A stretch of DNA of 42,417 nucleotides from CAYRWK01 sp964427965 (GCA_964427965.1 CAYRWK010000001.1:1-42417), one strand, 5' to 3'; counted from the first letter of the stretch, positions 1 to 9,032 are shown. The notes: a model not told the origin generated them from the sequence alone. Made by a program: numbers and translations.

Positions 1-510
1 TTATCTAGGAACGGTGATTACAGGCAGATATACTATAATGGTATGCCTATTAGATCTATTTCGCTGTCTCCTTCGCAGGAGCATGTAGGTTTTCTTTATT
101 TGCCTAATTCTCAGTCCACCGAAGAACTTTCATTAACAGTAATGGAAAGAAAGACTGGTATTGCTAAAGAGATATTTCATACACATTTTGCTTCCTGGGA
201 TGTGAGAGGTGACTTACATTGGTTAGGGGAGGATCGCCTTTTCTTTTTAAGGCATTGCGGTACTTCTTGCCGTGGAATTACTTTATTGAGTGTTAAGACA
301 GGTGAGACATCTACTGCAGTTTTAACGTACCCTTCTTTTCCAAATCAAAAAGCTGCAACTAGTTTTAAAGATTGGTCAGGAAAAGAGTATCCTATAGAGG
401 GTTTGGTGTCTAATATAGATTCTCGGATAATAGATAGCCAATCTTATATAGTTTTCGATATAGTAGACGAAAAAGGAAATCCAATGAATGATTTTCTTTT
501 AAGTTACTGA
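1..510 (+). CDS. C-terminal part of a beta-propeller-like (TolB/WD40-type) protein, 5' truncated
   Basis: The frame is open from base 1, so this is the 3' part of a longer gene; the in-frame ATG at 43 is probably internal. The visible 169 or so residues alternate short hydrophobic strands with polar turns, as in SLSPSQEHVGFLYL, and WLGEDRLFFLRHCGT. That pattern fits blades of a TolB- or WD40-like beta-propeller. There is one CGTSC cysteine pair. No catalytic motif is seen. It runs towards the convergent copper ATPase gene, with 231 bases between them that hold only hairpins. The fold assignment is inferred from pattern, not from a family match. Confidence 0.5.
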   Translation, partial: LSRNGDYRQIYYNGMPIRSISLSPSQEHVGFLYLPNSQSTEELSLTVMERKTGIAKEIFHTHFASWDVRGDLHWLGEDRLFFLRHCGTSCRGITLLSVKTGETSTAVLTYPSFPNQKAATSFKDWSGKEYPIEGLVSNIDSRIIDSQSYIVFDIVDEKGNPMNDFLLSY

Positions 511-688
511 CTAACTAACCCGTAGTTTCAGTTTACGATATAAGAGAATATCGTCATACCAGCTAAACAAGTCACTCGAATATTTCTGCGCTAAAAGGGT
601 TTTTTATAAATGGTCGACTATAGCAGACGATGTTTGCAACTATTTTATCACTTCCAAGGAACTAGTTTATATACCCGATTATGCTTAA

Positions 689-707
689 GGGCGGAGATTA
701 TCCGCCC
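689..707. terminator. Hairpin between convergent genes, possible terminator
   Basis: GGGCGGA and TCCGCCC form a perfect 7-bp GC-rich stem around a 5-base loop. It lies 35 bases past the end of the minus-strand copper ATPase gene. No clear T run follows on either strand, so it may be a weak or bidirectional terminator. The rest of 511-741 holds a second short inverted repeat near 535-555 (ACGATAT/ATATCGT) and nothing else I recognise. Confidence 0.35.
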
Positions 708-741
708 TCAATACAGTTACTTATGAAAGTAGCCGGGCGTT

Positions 742-3700
742 CTATTGTTTATTCACTGCGTTAACACTTAGGTAGTGGAAATTATCCAATACAGTATCTG
801 TTTTTGGTAGAATTCCTCCTACTATCGCATTTATCCCAAAGAAATTATCTAGAAGATCTCCCTCTTTTGTGAATAACTTTTCTTTAATCATCATTTCAGC
901 TTCCGTACTACCTATGTAAACAGGGTGATACGTCTTTCCGCCTATTACAACCGGGTTAAAAGCGTTATCGGAAATGGAGTTTTTTAACTTTTCAGGTACG
1001 CTTGCATCCACAAGATAAAAGAACTTCGCGCTTCCATCTGCAGCTTTGGCAGATGCAACAGATCCTACAGCTTTAAGTGTTTTATAGGTGTTGGCATTAA
1101 CTATGTGCATTTTGTCCAAGGAAGTTCCTGTAGGTGCTAGTATCCCTGCTATCTTCATTTTATCTACGCCGAAGAAATTGGCTAAGGAGTCTCCTGGTTT
1201 ACTAAAAAGATTTTCCTTTTTCATCATCATTGCCTCGTCATACCCAACAAGCATCGAATTATCTTCCAATAAGTTTGTACCTTCCTCTACTTTAAGATCT
1301 TTGATTTTATCCATGTCCAAATTAACAAAAACCTTTGGATCACCGTTGGCAAAGTTAACTTTTAAAGTTCCGGCGGCGATAGTACTATTGATTGTTTTAA
1401 CAACTGTATCTGAAACAGCGGGCTTGCTCATTGTGCTTTCTGCGGTTGCCATAGAAGAACTAAACTTTGCAAATTCAAAGAACAGAAAACTAAACAGGGC
1501 TATCATTACAATAGGAGCTAACGTAGATACCCAATTCTTCTTACCTGGTTTATATCCGCGTAAAGTTAATGAATTTGTGACTACTGATATAGAACTTAAA
1601 GCCATAGCAAGTCCTGCTAATTCCGGTCTTAATACTAAACCAACACCTGCAAAAACTCTTGCTGCAACTGGAATTCCAATAACATTGTAGAACAGAGCAA
1701 AGAACATGTTTTGCTTAATTTTTCCAACAGTTTCTTTAGAAAGATCTATAGCATTAACAACATCTCTTAAATCGTTTCTTATTATTACTATTCCACCAGC
1801 TTCCATTGCTACATCGGTTCCGGAACCCATGGCGATACCTAAATTGGCTTGTGCAAGTGCCGGGGCATCATTAATGCCATCACCTACCATTGCTACTTTT
1901 TTACCTGAATCTTGTAACTTTTTGACTTCGTTAGCCTTATCTTCCGGTAAAACTTCTGCTAGAACATTAGTAATACCTACCTGTAAGGCAATTGCTCTAG
2001 CGGTTCGTTCGTTATCACCCGTAATCATATAAACTTCTATTCCAAGCTTTTTAAGGCGATCGACGGCTTCTTTAGAGGTTTCCTTTACTGTATCTGCAAC
2101 GGCAATGGTTCCTAAAATAGCTTCTTTAGTAGCGAGAATCATTGCAGTTTTACCTTGCTCTTCCAATCTGGAAAGTTTTCGATCTATTTTATCTATGGAA
2201 AGATGCAATACATCTTGGATAAGTTTTCTGTTTCCAAAGTAATAAACAGAATCGCCAAGCGTACCTTCAACACCATGTCCCGGAATTGCTTTGAACGCAG
2301 AAACCTCACTTAAAGCAATTTGCTCATCTTGAGCATAAGTATATATTGCTTCGGCTAAGGGATGCTCGGATTGTTTTTCAAGACTTGCAGCAACTTGTAA
2401 TACCTCATCCTCATCTAGTAAACCAAAACTAAGTGTGTCGGTTACTTCAGGTTTTCCTTTAGTAATAGTTCCAGTTTTATCGAAAACAATTGCATTGATT
2501 TTAACGGCAGCTTCTAAAGGTTCCCCTCCTTTAACAAGAATTCCATTTTCAGCACCTTTACCAGTTCCAACCATAATAGATGTGGGTGTAGCTAAACCAA
2601 GTGCGCATGGGCATGCGATAACAATAACCGATGTAAATGCCATAAGAGCAAATGACAGTGGAGCGTTAAGTAAGAAGAACCACGTGATAAATGTAATCGC
2701 AGCCAATACTAATACTGTTGGTACAAATATAGCTGATATTCTGTCCGCGACAGCTTGAATCGGGGCTTTAGATCCTTGTGCAGTTTCAACAAGTCGAATA
2801 ATTTGGGATAAAGTTGTTTCGGATCCAACACGTGTGGCTTTAAATTCAAAGCTCCCAGTTTTGTTTATAGTTCCTCCTACAACGGTATCACCTTCGTGCT
2901 TTTCACATGGTAAACTTTCACCTGTGATCATAGATTCATCAACGGCTGAGGAACCTCTTATAATTTCTCCATCAACAGGAACCTTTTCACCGGGTCTAAC
3001 AACTACTACATCTCCATTTACAACTTGATCAACAGGAATATCCTGTGTGTTGCCGTTTCTAACAACTCGAGCTGTTTTTGCCTGTAAACCCATAAGTTTT
3101 TTAATAGCATCAGATGTTCTACCTTTAGCTTTTGCTTCTAACCATTTACCTAAAACAACAAATGTAATTAAGAAAGCTGCAGTTTCAAAGTAAAGCTCAG
3201 GTATTTTTACCCCACCAATCCCAATAATGGATTTTGTCGCAATGTAATAAGTAATGAAGTTAATTACACTATAAAAGAAGGCAACCGATGTTCCGATGGC
3301 AATTAAACTATCCATGTTAAAGGTTCTCATTCTAAGTGCTGCCCACATTCCTTTATAGAAACCCCTACCTATTATGAATTGAACTGGAATAGTAAGTACT
3401 AAAGAAATTATTCCGACATAAGGAAGTAATAGTGCGCGACCAGGGAAACTTGCAAAGAAATCAAAGAGCATGAAGTAAAGCATTGGAACACTAAGTACCA
3501 AACTAACTAGGAACTTGTTAAACATACCTTTGATTTGATCCTGCTGTTTGGTTTTATCCTCTTCTGATTGTATAGCCTTTGTTAACGAGGCTTTGTATCC
3601 GGCTCTTTCTACAGCTTTAATCAATGTATCTTTCTCCGCAATGGATTCGTCAACAAGTACACTTGCCTTTTCAGCTGCAAAATTTACATTGGCTTCTTTA

Positions 3701-4242
3701 ACTCCATTTACTTTTCTAATTGATTTTTCAATAATTGCAGCACAAGAGGAACAGTGCATGCCTTCAATATCAAGGGATACCCTGTTTATACCTTTGGGTT
3801 GAGTTGCTAGAGATGCAGCATTAGTGGGAGTGCTTGTTGCCTGTAAAGGACTTGTGTCCATTTTTTTATACTCTACGGGTTTTGGACTTTCTATATGATT
3901 ATTAAACACACCTGAAAGATTAAGTGCTTTCAAGTCTCTTTCTGAACCCTCAAGCTCGATTCTTTGTTCCAAAACAATTTTTACAGATCCGCCATTATCA
4001 CTATTAGGGATTTGCATTTCCTTTAATTCGTTAGCAACCGCTTTATAGCCTGCTTTTTCCACTGCCATTAAGAGATCATTTACGCTAGTAGTATCCGTTT
4101 CAAGGAGTACAGTACCTTCACCCAACTTGGCATCCACTTTTATATCACTAACACCTCTCACATCACCCAATTCATCTTTAATTAGTGTTTCACATGATGT
4201 GCAGTGCATCCCTTCAATTTTGAGTTTAACTAATTTTTGCAT
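742..4242 (-). CDS. copA: Cu(+)-exporting P1B-type ATPase CopA with two HMA domains and a novel C-terminal extension
   Basis: This pumps Cu(I) (or Ag) out of the cytoplasm using ATP. In order it has an HMA metal-binding domain (CTSC, Cys14/Cys17), a linker, a second HMA domain (CSSC, Cys164/Cys167), then the P1B ATPase core. The core shows the intramembrane ACPCALGLATP motif near residue 544, the DKTGT phosphorylation site near 585 and GDGINDAP near 787. Usual CopA proteins are about 750-850 residues and stop after the last helix pair. This one continues with an extra hydrophobic helix (about 904-925) and about 240 residues containing two related repeats (FFGVDKMKIAGIL and FFGINAIVGGIL, each after a Met-rich stretch). 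The start follows a GGAGAT ribosome site inside the end of the HMA chaperone gene. It is the last gene of a three-gene copper operon. Confidence 0.95.
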   Translation of the reverse strand: MQKLVKLKIEGMHCTSCETLIKDELGDVRGVSDIKVDAKLGEGTVLLETDTTSVNDLLMAVEKAGYKAVANELKEMQIPNSDNGGSVKIVLEQRIELEGSERDLKALNLSGVFNNHIESPKPVEYKKMDTSPLQATSTPTNAASLATQPKGINRVSLDIEGMHCSSCAAIIEKSIRKVNGVKEANVNFAAEKASVLVDESIAEKDTLIKAVERAGYKASLTKAIQSEEDKTKQQDQIKGMFNKFLVSLVLSVPMLYFMLFDFFASFPGRALLLPYVGIISLVLTIPVQFIIGRGFYKGMWAALRMRTFNMDSLIAIGTSVAFFYSVINFITYYIATKSIIGIGGVKIPELYFETAAFLITFVVLGKWLEAKAKGRTSDAIKKLMGLQAKTARVVRNGNTQDIPVDQVVNGDVVVVRPGEKVPVDGEIIRGSSAVDESMITGESLPCEKHEGDTVVGGTINKTGSFEFKATRVGSETTLSQIIRLVETAQGSKAPIQAVADRISAIFVPTVLVLAAITFITWFFLLNAPLSFALMAFTSVIVIACPCALGLATPTSIMVGTGKGAENGILVKGGEPLEAAVKINAIVFDKTGTITKGKPEVTDTLSFGLLDEDEVLQVAASLEKQSEHPLAEAIYTYAQDEQIALSEVSAFKAIPGHGVEGTLGDSVYYFGNRKLIQDVLHLSIDKIDRKLSRLEEQGKTAMILATKEAILGTIAVADTVKETSKEAVDRLKKLGIEVYMITGDNERTARAIALQVGITNVLAEVLPEDKANEVKKLQDSGKKVAMVGDGINDAPALAQANLGIAMGSGTDVAMEAGGIVIIRNDLRDVVNAIDLSKETVGKIKQNMFFALFYNVIGIPVAARVFAGVGLVLRPELAGLAMALSSISVVTNSLTLRGYKPGKKNWVSTLAPIVMIALFSFLFFEFAKFSSSMATAESTMSKPAVSDTVVKTINSTIAAGTLKVNFANGDPKVFVNLDMDKIKDLKVEEGTNLLEDNSMLVGYDEAMMMKKENLFSKPGDSLANFFGVDKMKIAGILAPTGTSLDKMHIVNANTYKTLKAVGSVASAKAADGSAKFFYLVDASVPEKLKNSISDNAFNPVVIGGKTYHPVYIGSTEAEMMIKEKLFTKEGDLLDNFFGINAIVGGILPKTDTVLDNFHYLSVNAVNKQ

Positions 4243-4243
4243 A

Positions 4244-4459
4244 TCAGATCTCCATAAAGGCAGTAACTTTATACTCTGTGTCTTTTAAGACTTCTTCAAT
4301 TTCTGATCGGAGTATTATGCGATTAGCTTGGATCTGTGCTACTTGTTGTGGTAGATCAACATTTACAGAAGTAACACCTTCCAACTTTCCGATTCTTTTC
4401 TCTGAAATTTTCTTACACGCTTCGCAATGTAAACCTTGTAGTTGTATTTTGTAGTTCAT
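4244..4459 (-). CDS. copZ: Stand-alone HMA copper chaperone (CopZ-like)
   Basis: A 71-residue single heavy-metal-associated domain with the expected beta-alpha-beta pattern. Its metal site is GLHCEACKK, and EKRIGKLEGVTSVNVD is the typical sequence after it. Such proteins carry Cu(I) in the cytoplasm and hand it to the N-terminal domains of CopA. The gene lies between the SafE-cupredoxin fusion and copA, 14 bases after the first. It has a strong GGAGGAAT ribosome site, and its stop is almost fused to the copA start, so translation is probably coupled. The usual MxCxxC methionine is replaced by leucine (LHCEAC). The chaperone role is inferred from domain and context. Confidence 0.9.
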   Translation of the reverse strand: MNYKIQLQGLHCEACKKISEKRIGKLEGVTSVNVDLPQQVAQIQANRIILRSEIEEVLKDTEYKVTAFMEI

Positions 4460-4473
4460 ATAAATTCCTCCAA

Positions 4474-6378
4474 TTAATTAACTGTTATTGTTCCTCTTGG
4501 AACTCCCATCGCGCAAGTGATTTTATAAGTACCTGTTTGAGTTGGGGTAAAATTAAATACTGCTGTTTGACCTTGTTGGAAAGGATAATAATCTTGAGCT
4601 AATCCAGGTAAAGCAACACTTCCCATGCACCCTGCGCCATTGTCATTGGCAAGGATCTCAAACCGTACAGGAACATTGGCTTTAACAGTAAAGTTATTTG
4701 GTTGTATATCATTTGCAACTGAATAGGTAGCTTTAATCAGCTGAATCTGAGTGTTCGTATTGTCGGTAGAAGGTACATTTTGGGCTGGTACATTAGCGGA
4801 TGGTTTAATGTTTTTTGCACCACCTCCACATCCACAACCACCTCCAGAACCGCCACAGCTTCCTCCTGCACTTGGTGCAGGATTATTTGCAACAGGAGCT
4901 GCTGCGTAGGTATTACCTTTAGTATTTGTATTAGAGTTGGACCCGACAGCCGATCCGTCAACTACATTAAATGAGCCTGTATACATTCCCATGCTACACG
5001 AGAATCTAATATTACCAGCGTCTGAAGGAGTGAATTCAATTACATTTTCACCTAAGCTTAAATATTTTCTTATACCAAGTTGTGAAGAAAATATACTTGC
5101 AGCACAGGTATTAGCATCGGTTGAAGTTATCACCCATTTAACAGGAACACCCTTTTTGATAGTAAAAGATCTGGGAGAGTATCCGTTATAATTTTGGGTC
5201 ATCTTAACAATCTGTACTCCGTTTTCTAATGTTACATTTGGATCAGCGACTGTATTATTTGAATTGGCTGAAACACTGCTTAATGCTCCAAAATCAGGAA
5301 GACGGATACCTGTAAGATTTAACCCGTTTGAAATATTAAATAATGAAAGTGCAATAACCATTAATCCAACAAATTTAAAGAACGGTTTAGCAAAAGCGCC
5401 TTTAATTAGAGAAGTTAAACCTCCTACGCCAAGTAATCCCGGTGCTGTTCCAAGAGCAAAAACTCCCATAGTCAAAGCACCTGTAACTGGACTGCCACTG
5501 GATATAGCGAATAACTGCATAGCTTGTGTGAATCCGCATGGTAAAAAGAATGTCATTCCGCCAAGTAAGAACGATCCACGGTTGCTGTATTCATTTTGTT
5601 TCTGGGTATCTATTCCTACAAGTTTATATAATCCTTTTGGAAGTGTGAATTTAACTCTTTCTAACCTTGGGAAAATACCGACAGTTTGTAAACCAAGTAG
5701 CAACATTACTCCACCAACAGCTATTGTTAGCAAACCGATTGATGACGGACCTAATTGTAAAAATGAACCGAAGTATCCGATTAATGCACCAAATACAGTG
5801 AAGAAAAAGATTCTACCTAAGTTAAATATGACATGTGGTTTGAATTTTTGTAGTGATGTGGCATTAGGGTGTTTTTCTGAAAATCTTGCTGAAACTCCCA
5901 AAACTAATCCGCCAACTAATGCCATACATGTTGAAAGACCTGCTGTAAGACCAACTAGTAACACTACGGGAAGACTTGCCAAATTGTTTGAGGATCCAAA
6001 AGCAATGTTAAAGAAACCCAATCCTTTTGCGACAAAATAGATTATAGCTAAGGCAATTCCTGCTTTTATTAAGTCGTCATAATCTCTCGGGTTTTTTGAA
6101 ATCCAGCTTTTGTTATCTTTTCCTAAACTGTATCCACAGTCACATACGGCGGTTTCAATGTGTGCATCGGGTAGTTCACCCTCGTAGTATATTTCCGCGA
6201 TACCCCTTTTCTCGCTTACATTAACTTTATTTACACCGTCAATTTTTAGAAGTTCTTCTTCTATTAATATTTCGCAGGAACGGCAATGCATTCCCTTTAT
6301 AGGTACTACCTTTTTCTTCTGTCCACCTATATTGGCAGAAGTGTTATTTGTTTCATTAAATTTATTAGTTTTGGACAT
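4474..6378 (-). CDS. HMA - SafE/DsbD-type membrane - double cupredoxin fusion protein (copper handling)
   Basis: This 634-residue fusion starts with an HMA domain (GMHCRSC, Cys32/Cys35). A polytopic membrane region of the TauE/SafE or DsbD/CcdA superfamily follows (about 105-360, with LTAGLSTCMALVGGLVLG and FFLPCGFTQAMQLF). Two cupredoxin-like domains come last (about 385-475 and 545-634). They are joined by a Gly/Cys-rich linker (CGGSGGGCGCGGG). Both cupredoxin domains end in a Cys-x-Met pair (FSCSMGMY and ITCAMGVP) with an upstream Cys, a plausible copper site. It probably moves Cu(I) or reducing equivalents across the membrane to an exterior cupredoxin; this is inferred. It is first in the copper operon. 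Transcription probably starts 7 bases before the ATG, from a promoter carrying the copper-island box. Confidence 0.85.
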   Translation of the reverse strand: MSKTNKFNETNNTSANIGGQKKKVVPIKGMHCRSCEILIEEELLKIDGVNKVNVSEKRGIAEIYYEGELPDAHIETAVCDCGYSLGKDNKSWISKNPRDYDDLIKAGIALAIIYFVAKGLGFFNIAFGSSNNLASLPVVLLVGLTAGLSTCMALVGGLVLGVSARFSEKHPNATSLQKFKPHVIFNLGRIFFFTVFGALIGYFGSFLQLGPSSIGLLTIAVGGVMLLLGLQTVGIFPRLERVKFTLPKGLYKLVGIDTQKQNEYSNRGSFLLGGMTFFLPCGFTQAMQLFAISSGSPVTGALTMGVFALGTAPGLLGVGGLTSLIKGAFAKPFFKFVGLMVIALSLFNISNGLNLTGIRLPDFGALSSVSANSNNTVADPNVTLENGVQIVKMTQNYNGYSPRSFTIKKGVPVKWVITSTDANTCAASIFSSQLGIRKYLSLGENVIEFTPSDAGNIRFSCSMGMYTGSFNVVDGSAVGSNSNTNTKGNTYAAAPVANNPAPSAGGSCGGSGGGCGCGGGAKNIKPSANVPAQNVPSTDNTNTQIQLIKATYSVANDIQPNNFTVKANVPVRFEILANDNGAGCMGSVALPGLAQDYYPFQQGQTAVFNFTPTQTGTYKITCAMGVPRGTITVN

Positions 6379-6385
6379 GTAGATA

Positions 6386-6420
6386 ATGATACCTAGCTAC
6401 CTATGAGAAACTTATGAAGA
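6386..6420 (-). promoter_or_regulatory. Promoter with response-regulator box for the copper ATPase operon
   Basis: On the minus strand, TCTTCATAAGTTTCTCATAG (6400-6420 region) contains two copies of TCATA 11 bp apart. The TAAGTT inside it sits exactly 17 bp upstream of a TATCAT -10 (6386-6391), with the ATG 7 bases further on. A poor -35 replaced by a direct repeat is the usual design of promoters activated by OmpR-family regulators. Confidence 0.6.
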
Positions 6421-6442
6421 TAGTTTATTGACTCTAGGAACG

Positions 6443-6475
6443 AAAAAGGCCGGATTTTATTCCGACCTTTTTTTA
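6443..6475 (-). terminator. Rho-independent terminator after the dsbA-like gene
   Basis: On the minus strand AAAAAGGTCGGA pairs with TCCGGCCTTTTT around a 6-base loop. The one imperfect pair is G-U in the minus-strand RNA but a C-A mismatch in the plus-strand RNA. It therefore serves the minus-strand gene that ends at 6497 and isolates it from the operon starting at 6378. Confidence 0.85.
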
Positions 6476-6496
6476 TCTGTAACAAGCCTAAAAGTA

Positions 6497-7306
6497 TTAC
6501 TGTTTTAACATCGCGTCGATTGCCTGTTTGATAGTGTCAAATGGAACAGCTCCCGGGATCTCTACAGTTTTACCTGTCTTTGTATCCAGTAAAAAGTTAC
6601 CTGGTGTTCCATTTACGCCAGAGTTAACTCCTGACTGTTCCTGAGCATCTACTTTATCCGCCATTTCCCCAGAATCAAGACAAGTGGTAAACGCTGTCTT
6701 ATCTAGACCAATTTGTGAAGCTAGATCCGGAAGCGTAGTTAAATCAAGCCCATTGTTTGAAGGCGTTACTTCAAATATTTTGTCAGTCATTTTCCAGAAT
6801 CCAGCATTACCGCCTAGTTTAGCTGCGCATTCGGTAGCCTCCGCCTCTTTTTTAGCTTGTGAGTGTAGCTGTGTCAAAGGAAACTGTCTATAAACCCATA
6901 CAACCTGATCTTTATAAGTATCTACTACTTGTTGTGCTGTAGGGTGAAATCTTTTACAAAAAGGACACTCTAAGTCCGAATACTCTATAAGAGCGATACG
7001 CGCGTTTTTATTTCCTCTTATATGATCTGTGGTACTTACAGGATCAACTTTTACATCCTTTGCTACTGCAGGCGCAGCACTTGGGTTATTTGAAGGTGAC
7101 GGATTGCTTGGTGGATTAGCAGCAACAACAGCTTTCTGTCCAAGCGTGTTACCTTGACCGTTCCCGATACCAAGTTGTTTTTCGTAAATGCTTACTTTAG
7201 AAGTAAGAACACCTAAATAAAATGAACCTGCTACTAAACCAATTACAACCGCAAAAGGGACGTACTTGTTTAAAATATTCCAACTTTCTACTTTTTCTTC
7301 ATTCAT
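6497..7306 (-). CDS. DsbA-like membrane-anchored thiol-disulfide oxidoreductase
   Basis: The product is 269 residues. An N-terminal transmembrane anchor (about 17-36) is followed by a Pro/Asn/Ala-rich spacer and a thioredoxin-fold domain of the DsbA/DSBA-like family. Its active site is ECPFCKRF (Cys114/Cys117), and the cis-proline loop is GVNGTPGNF. It should form or shuffle disulfides in exported proteins. The start has a good AGGAGG ribosome site. The gene has its own upstream copy of the copper-island box and a strong terminator, so it seems to be a separate member of the same regulon. Many neighbours are Cys-rich exported proteins, which fits a disulfide or metal-thiol role. Confidence 0.9.
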   Translation of the reverse strand: MNEEKVESWNILNKYVPFAVVIGLVAGSFYLGVLTSKVSIYEKQLGIGNGQGNTLGQKAVVAANPPSNPSPSNNPSAAPAVAKDVKVDPVSTTDHIRGNKNARIALIEYSDLECPFCKRFHPTAQQVVDTYKDQVVWVYRQFPLTQLHSQAKKEAEATECAAKLGGNAGFWKMTDKIFEVTPSNNGLDLTTLPDLASQIGLDKTAFTTCLDSGEMADKVDAQEQSGVNSGVNGTPGNFLLDTKTGKTVEIPGAVPFDTIKQAIDAMLKQ

Positions 7307-7341
7307 ATTAAAATCCTCCTAAAATTAATATTGACAGATCA

Positions 7342-7362
7342 GTTATGAGATTTTTATGAAGA
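7342..7362 (-). promoter_or_regulatory. Copper-island response-regulator box upstream of the dsbA-like gene
   Basis: On the minus strand the box reads TCTTCATAAAAATCTCATAA, with TCATA repeated 11 bp apart. The -35 position inside it is TAAAAA, and 17 bp later lies CAATAT (7328-7333), a weak -10. Unlike the other copies, this promoter produces a leader with a Shine-Dalgarno site. The box overlaps the last codon of the upstream gene. Confidence 0.5.
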
Positions 7363-7857
7363 TTAACCACAACACTCCTTAAGTTTTTCCATCAATGACT
7401 TTGATTGCGAGTTGGTATGGGAATTATTTACTGGCGTCATGGATAATATGCCCACATATATTAGCGGTACGATTAGCAGCAGACCAATTATTTCTGATAC
7501 AAATCCATAAGTTAAAACTGTAAAAGTACCATATAGAATAGTTCCAAACTTTAGTATTGGTTGAGCTATTTTGATATTGTTGATCATGGAAAATTCGTCT
7601 GAAAGATTGGCAATTCCAACTGCGCTTTGTGCTATTAACACGGAGATTATATACTTATTCACATCATATAATCCAAAGTATTTCAGGATTAGTAATGTTA
7701 GCCAGGTAAAACTCACACTGTAGCACACCACGCAAACCCGACGCCCAATTATTTTTGAAAACGGTATACCAACTTTATAAAAAATAATAAAGTAACCGAG
7801 CATTAATAAAAGCGTTAATAATATTTGGGCAATCATTACAAATACATCCTTATCCAA
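7363..7857 (-). CDS. Small polytopic membrane protein with CxxC motif, unknown function
   Basis: The product is 164 residues with about four to five hydrophobic segments. RRVCVVCYSVSF puts a CxxC at the start of a helix, and the protein ends in a Cys-rich ECCG tail. I do not recognise the family with certainty. A CxxC at a membrane face with this topology recalls VKOR- or MauE/DoxX-like membrane thiol oxidoreductases, but the other VKOR landmarks are not evident. The gene overlaps the thioredoxin-CcdA gene by 22 bases and so is probably translated with it, which supports a role in the same electron relay. Confidence 0.6.
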   Translation of the reverse strand: MDKDVFVMIAQILLTLLLMLGYFIIFYKVGIPFSKIIGRRVCVVCYSVSFTWLTLLILKYFGLYDVNKYIISVLIAQSAVGIANLSDEFSMINNIKIAQPILKFGTILYGTFTVLTYGFVSEIIGLLLIVPLIYVGILSMTPVNNSHTNSQSKSLMEKLKECCG

Positions 7858-9032
7858 AAATAAACACTTATAGCTATGGCAACCATTAAGATTCCCGTAA
7901 TAAGGTGCAACTTTCGTGAATTTCTATGTTCCATGTCCTCTACTTTTTCTAACAAATTCCTATTGGTTGCTATAAAAACTACGATTATTAGTGGCAAAAC
8001 GAACACAATGTTATAAAGCATTAAATAAATTATAAATTTTATAGATGCAGTTGCAGCCAGAGTTGAAATTATCACTGTGTATATACCTCCGGTGCATGGA
8101 AACGCGCACATACCTACAAGGGCACCTACAATAAAAGCTGAGGGTATACTGGCTTTTTCCATAAATGATTGGATAGCTCCTTTCGTAAAGTCCGGTATTT
8201 TTAGGTGAATGGGAAGCTTAGGAAAAAAGTAATCTTTAATATTGATTAATCCTAAGAAAAGCAAAAGCACTGTCGCAATCTTTGCTACAAAGAATGGTTC
8301 TGAAGATAAGGAAATCGCTCGTAACAAACCTAAACCAATCAAGAAGTAGACTAGAAATACTCCTATTATGTAGCTGAAACCCATTAATATAATTGTTCGT
8401 TTGCCCTTTTTTATTGAGTAAAGAAAAGTTAACAAAAGCAATAAAACTGCGATAGCGCATGGGTGTAAGCTGTTACTAACTGCTCCTACAATTACAGGGA
8501 TTAAAATATTGTTTGATTGCGAATTTTGCAATACGCGGGGCTCTTTATTTTTTATGTAGGCCAATATATCGTCAGATGTGGTTAGTTTGTCAGTAGAATA
8601 TCCTGAAATGTATATTTGGTAGTCAGTAGCATCTGAGTGCATTTTGGGTTGAAATAAAACAATTAAATTGTGTTTAGGCAGCTCTTTGTAATTCTTAAGT
8701 AGTGTTTCAACCACTTTTTGAGGAACATGCCCTTCAATTACCAAGTTTTGTTTTAGGAAAAAAGTTAAGCTGTCTTGGACACTATATGGTATTTGGTATT
8801 TCTTATTTAAAGTGTTGAGTTCTTTTCTATATGATGGCTTATTGATGTAATCTTTAAGCACAGGATTAATATCGTATTTTGATAACAACGGTGTAATTTC
8901 TTTTATATACGTTACACAATCGGTGCACGCATCATTAAAAAACACGGCAACAGATTCCTGTGCGTACGCGTTATTGCTAAGTGATAGAGACAAAAATGCA
9001 ATTGTAATAAACGTAAATAGTAGCTTCTTCAT
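7836..9032 (-). CDS. Thioredoxin-like domain fused to a CcdA/DsbD-type transmembrane electron transporter
   Basis: The product is 398 residues. A signal peptide (about 1-24) precedes a short thioredoxin-like region with ACTDC (Cys36/Cys39). A six- to seven-helix CcdA/DsbD-type membrane domain starts near 175, with the paired cysteine motif VGMCAFPCTGG near 311. CcdA-type proteins carry electrons from cytoplasmic thioredoxin to exported thiol proteins. The fused exterior domain would be the direct acceptor, and would keep cysteines of DUF1573, cupredoxin or DsbA-like partners reduced. Its start overlaps the preceding DUF1573 stop by 4 bases, so the block 9975 to 7363 is a tightly coupled operon. 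Confidence 0.88.
   Translation of the reverse strand: MKKLLFTFITIAFLSLSLSNNAYAQESVAVFFNDACTDCVTYIKEITPLLSKYDINPVLKDYINKPSYRKELNTLNKKYQIPYSVQDSLTFFLKQNLVIEGHVPQKVVETLLKNYKELPKHNLIVLFQPKMHSDATDYQIYISGYSTDKLTTSDDILAYIKNKEPRVLQNSQSNNILIPVIVGAVSNSLHPCAIAVLLLLLTFLYSIKKGKRTIILMGFSYIIGVFLVYFLIGLGLLRAISLSSEPFFVAKIATVLLLFLGLINIKDYFFPKLPIHLKIPDFTKGAIQSFMEKASIPSAFIVGALVGMCAFPCTGGIYTVIISTLAATASIKFIIYLMLYNIVFVLPLIIVVFIATNRNLLEKVEDMEHRNSRKLHLITGILMVAIAISVYFWIRMYL

Noticed and set aside
1088..3802. Plus-strand open frames inside the copA gene
   Set aside because: They are antisense shadows of a clearly coding minus-strand ATPase and have no recognisable domain or ribosome site.
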